A stretch of 11,416 bases of DNA. It comes from Holosporales bacterium (lineage in GTDB: Bacteria > Pseudomonadota > Alphaproteobacteria > RUG11792). The position numbers and the translations under genes were made by a program. Below the pieces are notes generated by a model. That model made no database searches and was not told the DNA's origin. It worked only from the letters and a program-made list of their open reading frames with translations. Below are positions 6,614 through 11,416 of this stretch, one piece after another. Within the stretch, counting starts at the first letter, position 1; the number at the start of each line of letters is the position of its first letter. Where the stretch lies: contig JAITTR010000079.1 in the NCBI GenBank assembly GCA_031286725.1, positions 1 to 11,416 of the forward strand, written 5' to 3'.

Positions 6614-8239
6614 ATGTCTATGATACAATTTTCGTTTTCAAACGGCAAGGAGATTTTTGAAACTTCCAACGCGTTAAAACTTTATATCCTTGAAAGAGAA
6701 GGCTATATTCCTAAGGCTATCATAACTTTTCCAAAGAGAATGTATACGGCCTTAAAGCTTCTTGAATCCTGCGAGATAAAAAAGGACGACGCTCTGTTTT
6801 TTGCTGGGAAAATAGAATATATTTCAATATTTGAAGACGAAATCCGTATTGAATTAATAAGTTTTTCCGAAGAAGAGGAAGGCGATGATACGTATAAAAC
6901 GGCAACCGCTCCGGCCGCGGAATTATTAGCTAAATTTAAACGAGAGAACCCAAGCGCAATTACTCCTGTCGATTGCGAGCAAACGTATCCGCCTCATGAG
7001 GCTAAACCGCCGGAATCCGTCGCTTCGAAAAAAAGCGAAGAAGAGTTAGATCTATTGGAGAAGTTTAAACGAGAAAATCCGGATTTGTCTAAAACAATCG
7101 ATCAAGAGCAGACGACTAGAGTTGGAGAAAAGAAGAAAACTTCAATATTCAAACCCGACGCTACTCCAAAAAATCTTGACAAAGATATAATATATGGCTC
7201 GTTATTGATAGAAAAATCTAACAAAGATTTAGTTTCTAAAGTTAATCTTAGCGTTTCAGCCTCGTGGATAAGGCGAATAGAAGGAGATTTAGATATAACG
7301 ACCAAAATAGCCAATCGTTTCCCCGCTGGGAAAATAAATACTCTAACTCCTTTAAAATTAATAGATTCTTGGCCGAAATTCGGAGATAGAATTTCCAATT
7401 ATCGATCGTTAAAACAAACGAAATATTTTGTAGGCCATTCTAGATTAGACATTGACAAGTCAATGACTTCTATGACTCCGCCGATAGAAATCGAGGATAT
7501 TCCGCCTTTTCAGCTTAAGAGGGAATTTTTCGATCATAAATTAAGTATCTTTTGGGGATTTGACCAATTTACTTTTGAAACGATTAATTCAAAAATAATC
7601 AATGGCCATATAACAAGAGGCATTGAGAAAAAGATTAGTATAAATCTTCAAAACGTTCAAGAATATATAGAGGACGCGGAGGAGCATAGCTTTTTTACAA
7701 GTCTTGTCGGAAAGAAAATACTGTTTGAAATATATGACGCCGTTAGAAATTATATCGTTCTTTCTATGAGGAATATAAAAATCTCGTGCGAACTTCCGCT
7801 TTCTCCAAAAACGGAAAACTTGTCTTGTTGCGATTGGATTAATATACAAGGTTTTTGCGCTAAGATTACTGAGCTTGAGTATAATGTTACTCCTTTTGAA
7901 AAAACGATAAAACTCGTCGCTTATGCATTTGATATACCTATAGATTCTAAGAAAGCTCTCGATATTCCGGATATCGAAAGGCCTAAAAGAAATGAGTTTC
8001 TGGCCGGAGACGTAATTTACGACATCAACATACAAAACGACGCAGATTCCCAATATAGAAAACTTGTCGCCTATATAAGCGAGCAAAAAGCGGCTGGTAA
8101 GATTAATAAATCAAATTATACGCGGCTAATAAGGTCTTTTCTTAACGAAGCTCAAACAAAAATTAACGTTATAGCAAAACCCTTAAAAACCGCTCATTGC
8201 GAAAAATTCTCTATTAATACTGAGAACGTGATAATTTGA
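6614..8239 (+). CDS. 541-aa protein of unknown function with internal duplication
   Basis: I do not recognise this protein with confidence. It has no signal peptide or membrane segment and is probably cytoplasmic. An N-terminal beta-rich unit (about 1-85, including LKLYILEREGYIPKAIITF and ALFFAGKIEYI) is followed by an acidic, charged linker (86-185). The linker carries a duplicated motif LLxKFKRENP...(I/V)DxEQT at 104-124 and 147-167. A larger mixed domain (190-445) contains VSASWIRRIEGDLDIT (214-229) and KINTLTPLKLIDSWPKFGDRI (split: KINTLTPLKL 240-249, IDSWPKFGD 250-258). The last part (455-541) holds EQKAAGKINKSNYTRLIRSFL. The first unit and the 'FxGxI' turn loosely recall baseplate-hub proteins of contractile phage tails (gpD/VgrG class). 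That is a guess by shape, not a match. Good AAGGAG site; codon use like its neighbours. Confidence 0.8.
   Translation: MSMIQFSFSNGKEIFETSNALKLYILEREGYIPKAIITFPKRMYTALKLLESCEIKKDDALFFAGKIEYISIFEDEIRIELISFSEEEEGDDTYKTATAPAAELLAKFKRENPSAITPVDCEQTYPPHEAKPPESVASKKSEEELDLLEKFKRENPDLSKTIDQEQTTRVGEKKKTSIFKPDATPKNLDKDIIYGSLLIEKSNKDLVSKVNLSVSASWIRRIEGDLDITTKIANRFPAGKINTLTPLKLIDSWPKFGDRISNYRSLKQTKYFVGHSRLDIDKSMTSMTPPIEIEDIPPFQLKREFFDHKLSIFWGFDQFTFETINSKIINGHITRGIEKKISINLQNVQEYIEDAEEHSFFTSLVGKKILFEIYDAVRNYIVLSMRNIKISCELPLSPKTENLSCCDWINIQGFCAKITELEYNVTPFEKTIKLVAYAFDIPIDSKKALDIPDIERPKRNEFLAGDVIYDINIQNDADSQYRKLVAYISEQKAAGKINKSNYTRLIRSFLNEAQTKINVIAKPLKTAHCEKFSINTENVII
6923..7114 (+). repeat. Internal duplication within the 541-aa protein gene
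   Basis: Codons 104-124 (6923-6985) and 147-167 (7052-7114) encode related 21-residue blocks: both have LL-x-KFKRENP and end in D-x-EQT, separated by 22 residues of charged, Pro-rich linker. The DNA has drifted (only short identical runs such as TTTAAACGAGA), so this is an old duplication kept at protein level. Confidence 0.7.
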
Positions 8240-8292
8240 ACGTATCAAAACGACTAGCAATAGATAAATTCTTAATGAGATATGTTTTCGGG

Positions 8293-8375
8293 GGGCGGAT
8301 ATGGTATTTTTTAATTATACCATATCCGCCCTGAAGATTTGTCAAGGTCCGCTGCGCTCTCTACCTTGACAAATC
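8293..8375. repeat. Composite double-hairpin repeat, copy 1
   Basis: Hairpin A: GGGCGGATATGGTA (8293-8306) and its exact reverse complement at 8318-8331 around an 11-nt AT-only loop. A four-base spacer (TGAA) follows. Hairpin B: GATTTGTCAAGGT (8336-8348) and its exact reverse complement at 8363-8375 around a 14-nt GC-rich loop (CCGCTGCGCTCTCT). A pyrimidine/T-rich run (8381-8392) follows, so it may also terminate the 541-aa gene, whose stop is 54 bp upstream. A second copy with identical stems lies at 11167-11248. It resembles the palindromic intergenic repeats (REP/BIME or rickettsial palindromic elements) in style, but I do not recognise the family. Confidence 0.92.
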
Positions 8376-9183
8376 GGTTATACTTCTTTTTTCCGACTTT
8401 ACGTTAACTATAAAGACCATTGAAGGGGCGTATTTTATTAGAAATGGCATATGCCGCAGCTTTAAGGGGGTTAGTTTACGCGTCTATAAATGCCCCTGAG
8501 AGGAGTAACCATCGAACACCAAAGATTTCTGGGATGTTTTTGGCGCAAAAGAGCGTATATTGCAAGCGGAAAGAAGAGAACCGAGGCATAAGCATAAGGT
8601 TTCTCTAAACGCTTATAAGTTTTGACACAGATGTTGTTGGGGTTATAGAGATAGCGTCTAGATTTTTCTCGTTGTTACGCTTTGAAAACATTGAGCTGTT
8701 TCGATAGCAGTCATATTCCAGCAGTAATTTCTCCTTTAACGATAAGGGAAGCGCAAGTATAGAGTTTTCTGCATGCCTGTCAATGTCGCGAGAATGGACT
8801 CGCGCTTGTCGTTCTCTATGGCGTGGAGGGTATGGGTTTTGGCCGAGGGCTGGTATAGAAATTTTAAAGCTTCGGTGGCTCTTAGCGTATCTATGGAAGG
8901 GGATATGTTTAAAGAGAGGATTTGGTAGAGCTAGATTAAGAGGGGACAAGGATTTTTTGTGAAGAGAATGCCGAATAAGACTGCGAACAGTGAAGATAGT
9001 TCTCTAGGCCGGTTGGGTTATCCGTAGAAATAAAATTTAATGCTACCCTCTGGAAGGCGCTCTCGGTTCTTCCTCTCTTTTTTCCTCAAGATGTCAACTC
9101 GAAAAAGGATTTGTCTTTTGCAAACTTAAATTTGGAGAAGACAAAAAAAGGCTTTTTGAATATTTCTCCCGAAACTGCAATAT
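8376..9183. other. Gene-poor stretch, possible decayed gene
   Basis: No intact gene is supported. On the plus strand a frame open from 8509 (PSNTKDFWDVFGAKERILQ...) stops at TGA 8623-8625. Skipping one T of the TTTT run at 8620-8623 continues into a frame (DTDVVGVIEIASRFF...) that meets TAG at 8705-8707 and then stays open to TGA 8960-8962. Within it, residues NDKGSASIEF (around 8738-8767) look like the start of a TadE/TadG-type pilus-assembly domain, but what follows is not hydrophobic. This pattern suits an old pseudogene or chance. Small structures include palindrome GGCATATGCC (8446-8455), hairpin CGCGAG/CTCGCG (8787-8804), GGAAG/CTTCC followed by T6 (9052-9083), and a nested GGAGAA...TTCTCC stem (9134-9169). 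Confidence 0.4.
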
Positions 9184-9212
9184 TTGCTATATAGATTTTT
9201 ATTTGGTAAAAT
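9184..9212 (+). promoter_or_regulatory. Candidate sigma-70-type promoter of the penicillin-binding protein gene
   Basis: TTGCTA (9184-9189), 17-bp spacer, TAAAAT (9207-9212). Spacing is ideal, with four of six and five of six consensus matches. Transcription would begin near 9219, leaving a leader of about 30 nt before the GTG at 9248. Confidence 0.5.
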
Positions 9213-9247
9213 GCCGTTTATACGCTCTATCGAAATGAGCAAATTTA

Positions 9248-11149
9248 GTGCGCAAAAGAAGTAAATCCAGAAGAAAACAACGCAAATCGATTGTCAAAAT
9301 ATTTTTTAAATATTTTGTTTATTCCGGATTTTGCAGCATTGTGGCATTATTTTTAATATTGTTATATTTTGCAAGAGATTTGCCGGATCTTCAAAATCTA
9401 AAAACGGAAATACGAAATCCTTCGGTAGTAATTCAGACATATGACGGCAACATAATCGGATCGTATGGGGATTTGTATGAAGACGTTATAAAAGTAAAAG
9501 ATTTACCACAGCACGTTCCTGCGGCGTTTATGGCCGTTGAAGACAAAAGATTCTTCAGTCATTTTGGGATAGATTTTATAGGATTTTTTAGAGCCGCTTA
9601 TAATAATTATGTCTCAAGGCGAGTCGTTCAAGGCGGCTCGACAATAACTCAACAGCTGGCGAAAAATATATTGATTGGAGAGGGTATTGTTTCCCACTAT
9701 GACAGATCTATTAAAAGAAAAATAAGAGAGCTCTTACTTGCCTTGTGGCTTGAACATAAGTTTTCTAAGACGGATATTATGATGATGTATTTAAACAGAG
9801 TTTATTTTGGAGCGGGGACTTATGGAATTGATGCGGCGTCTAGAAAATATTTTGATAAACCCGCAAAATATTTGACAATTTTTGAATCCGCCGTTTTGGC
9901 GGGAATATTAAAAGCTCCTTCGAAATATAGCCCGACAAACCATCCAAATTACGCTTACGAAAGGGCTTGTCTTGTCTTAAGCGCTATGGAAGAGCAGGGA
10001 TTTATAAAAAGTGCTAAAGAAATCGAAAATACTCAAGGGAAAAACGCTTTTAAAGACAATATAAAACATAATAAATGCAATATGTATTTCTGCGATTACG
10101 CCTATGAGGAGGCGAAAAAAATATTAGGAGAAATCGGAGACGATATTATCGTGGTAACAACCTTTAGCGCAGAAAAACAAAAAATAGCGGAGGAAGCGGT
10201 AAAGTATTATATCGATACGGAATCCGAAAATTATAATTTTTCACAAGCGGCGTTTATATGCCTTGGAAGAAACGGGGCGATTCAAGCCTTAATCGGCGGG
10301 AAAGATTATACCGCGACGCAATTCAATAGGGCGACGCAAGCGATAAGAATGCCCGGATCCGCGTTTAAGCTCTTCATATACGGGGCGGCACTGGAATATG
10401 GATATCAACCCTCGGATATGATTTCCGACGCTCCTATAGAAATCGCCGGTTGGAAACCTAAAAATTATAAATGGAACCCCCGCGGAGCGATATCGATTCT
10501 TGAGAGTTTTTCGTATTCCGTGAATAGCGTCAGCATTAGATTAGCCCAGACTATTGGGTTGCCAAGGATTGCGAACTTCGCTAAAAAATTAGGGATTTAC
10601 AATGTTTCTTGTAATGATCTTAGCGTCGCTCTTGGAACGACTCCCGTTACGTTAAAAGACTTAACTTCGGCCTATGCCTCGTTTATGGATGGGAATTCTG
10701 TTTGGACATATTGCATATTGGAAATAAGAGCGAAAGACGGAAAGGTCTTATATCAGCAAAAAGAGCCTTTAAAGGTCCCTATCTTTGATAAAGAATTGCT
10801 AGACTCCATAAGAACTTTATTGCGCTCCGTAGTCTCAATAGGAGGGGGGCGAGCTGCGAACGTCAATAATTATATATACGGGAAAACCGGTACAAACGGG
10901 GATTGGGACGCATGGTTTATAGGATTCTACGATCCAGCGGATAATAAGAAAGCAGGGGTTTCCATAGGCGTTTGGATAGGCAACGACAATAACAAGATTA
11001 AAATGACTCCAAACTCTACAGGAGGTCGTATACCCGCTCGTATTTGCGCTAGGTTTTTAACAAATCTGTTAGATAAAAATAAAAAAGAATCTATGCCAAC
11101 AGCTCTAAGTTCTTACAAAAGTTTGGGGGATATGTTGTTGAAAGAATGA
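9248..11149 (+). CDS. Class A penicillin-binding protein (PBP1A-type glycosyltransferase/transpeptidase)
   Basis: This 633-aa bifunctional enzyme polymerises lipid II into glycan strands and cross-links the peptides, anchored in the inner membrane and acting in the periplasm. A very basic N-terminus (1-17) precedes one membrane helix (about 19-42). The GT51 domain shows EDKRFFSHFGID (98-109, catalytic Glu98), QGGSTITQQLAKN (128-140), RKIRELLLALWLE (157-169) and YLNRVYFGAGTYGIDAA (181-197). The transpeptidase domain has SxxK at Ser371-Lys374 (PGSAFK), SxN at Ser424-Asn426 (YSVNS) and KTG at 546-548 (YGKTGTNGDWDAWF), so both activities look intact. It is shorter than long PBP1A proteins, with no large OB-type insert between the domains. 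Start is GTG 9248: the frame has a stop at 9236-9238 and no other start before the membrane helix. The gene stands alone, with the composite repeat 17 bp after its stop. Confidence 0.95.
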   Translation: MRKRSKSRRKQRKSIVKIFFKYFVYSGFCSIVALFLILLYFARDLPDLQNLKTEIRNPSVVIQTYDGNIIGSYGDLYEDVIKVKDLPQHVPAAFMAVEDKRFFSHFGIDFIGFFRAAYNNYVSRRVVQGGSTITQQLAKNILIGEGIVSHYDRSIKRKIRELLLALWLEHKFSKTDIMMMYLNRVYFGAGTYGIDAASRKYFDKPAKYLTIFESAVLAGILKAPSKYSPTNHPNYAYERACLVLSAMEEQGFIKSAKEIENTQGKNAFKDNIKHNKCNMYFCDYAYEEAKKILGEIGDDIIVVTTFSAEKQKIAEEAVKYYIDTESENYNFSQAAFICLGRNGAIQALIGGKDYTATQFNRATQAIRMPGSAFKLFIYGAALEYGYQPSDMISDAPIEIAGWKPKNYKWNPRGAISILESFSYSVNSVSIRLAQTIGLPRIANFAKKLGIYNVSCNDLSVALGTTPVTLKDLTSAYASFMDGNSVWTYCILEIRAKDGKVLYQQKEPLKVPIFDKELLDSIRTLLRSVVSIGGGRAANVNNYIYGKTGTNGDWDAWFIGFYDPADNKKAGVSIGVWIGNDNNKIKMTPNSTGGRIPARICARFLTNLLDKNKKESMPTALSSYKSLGDMLLKE

Positions 11150-11166
11150 AACTTCTCTTTATCCAA

Positions 11167-11248
11167 GGGCGGATATGGTATTTTAAATTATACCATATCC
11201 GCCCGGAAGATTTGTCAAGGTCCGCTGCGCTCTCCACCTTGACAAATC
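11167..11248. repeat. Composite double-hairpin repeat, copy 2
   Basis: Same element and orientation as at 8293-8375. Hairpin A stems are at 11167-11180 and 11191-11204 with a 10-nt loop (TTTTAAATTA). The spacer is GGAA instead of TGAA. Hairpin B stems are at 11209-11221 and 11236-11248, with a loop differing only in its last base (C for T). All four stem arms are identical to copy 1. It begins 17 bp after the penicillin-binding protein stop codon and probably shapes that transcript's 3' end. Confidence 0.92.
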
Positions 11249-11324
11249 ACCTCCACTCACAACAAAACGCAATGTTCCACGCGGACATTTTTGTCCTCCA
11301 AAAGTTTAGATAAATTTTATGTAA

Positions 11325-11330
11325 TATAAT
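11325..11330 (+). promoter_or_regulatory. Candidate -10 box
   Basis: A perfect TATAAT in an AT-rich stretch with no clear -35 at normal spacing. If used, transcription would start only about ten bases before the terminator-like hairpin at 11344-11382, suggesting a short attenuated leader or tiny RNA, or a chance match. Confidence 0.25.
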
Positions 11331-11343
11331 TGCTTTACCTAAA

Positions 11344-11382
11344 ACGATATTCCAATGTCTTGGCAATAATATCGTCTTTTTT
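11344..11382 (+). terminator. Intrinsic terminator-like hairpin
   Basis: ACGATATT (11344-11351) pairs perfectly with AATATCGT (11368-11375). Inside, CCAA-TGTC-TTGG (11352-11363) forms a second short stem, and six T follow at 11377-11382. It may end read-through from the penicillin-binding protein gene, act as an attenuator for a gene beyond the window, or serve a minus-strand gene from the right (four T follow on that strand). Between the repeat and this hairpin there is only a small GGACA/TGTCC hairpin (11283-11296), and nothing that looks like a gene. Confidence 0.6.
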
Positions 11383-11416
11383 AAAGCTCTACGCTTTGAT
11401 GGCCTAATGGTAAATT

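Noticed and set aside
8420..8608. 62-codon plus-strand ORF with TTG start
   Set aside because: No ribosome binding site and no recognisable family.
8605..8949. 114-aa minus-strand ORF
   Set aside because: Composition rich in His, Arg and Pro without domain pattern, no good start signal, and it mirrors an open plus-strand frame; judged spurious.
9018..9026. TTATCCGTA as a DnaA box
   Set aside because: Two mismatches to TTATCCACA and alone; no cluster, so not evidence for an origin.
11387..11416. Start of a tRNA gene at the right edge (GGCCTAATGGTAA looks like a D-arm)
   Set aside because: The bases after the loop do not pair back to form a D-stem, and the rest of the gene is outside the window.

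Overview
The window is AT-rich and fully bacterial. It most resembles an intracellular alphaproteobacterium of the Rickettsiales/Holosporales kind. The grounds are a DnaA with the 'RLKSRLGWGL' box seen in alphaproteobacteria, a SlyB/17-kDa-antigen type glycine-zipper lipoprotein, an organophosphate-antiporter-like permease, an EamA-type permease, and palindromic repeats between genes. The lineage is inferred from these protein features; no rRNA or tRNA gene is visible to confirm it.

Layout. Positions 1-358 carry no supported gene, but hold a near-perfect 46-bp palindrome and a TATAAT box. Positions 359-5246 form one tightly packed plus-strand gene set: a SlyB-like glycine-zipper lipoprotein, a second small lipoprotein with a TssJ-like look, dnaA, an MFS permease of the GlpT/UhpC family, and mtaB (tRNA t6A37 methylthiotransferase). 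Each junction overlaps or is only a few bases long, so the set probably behaves as one operon. Positions 5247-5630 separate mtaB from a convergent gene; they hold a possible small broken ORF and a strong GC-rich, T-tailed hairpin that can serve both strands. Positions 5631-6590 (minus) encode an EamA/DMT-type ten-helix permease. It is divergent from, and only 23 bp away from, a 541-aa protein of unknown function at 6614-8239 with an internal sequence duplication. Positions 8240-9247 are gene-poor and may contain a decayed gene. Positions 9248-11149 encode a compact class A penicillin-binding protein (glycosyltransferase plus transpeptidase). The right end holds no gene but has a repeat and a terminator-like hairpin.

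The most notable structure outside the genes is a composite element of two adjacent perfect hairpins, about 82-83 bp. It occurs twice with identical stems, just downstream of the 541-aa gene and just downstream of the penicillin-binding protein gene. The two copies are direct repeats bracketing the gene-poor stretch and the cell-wall gene.

Functionally the genes mix housekeeping (replication initiation, tRNA modification, peptidoglycan synthesis, outer-membrane lipoprotein) with metabolite import suited to a host-associated life. I see no CRISPR array, no intact insertion sequence, no convincing DnaA-box cluster and no RNA gene I can name.
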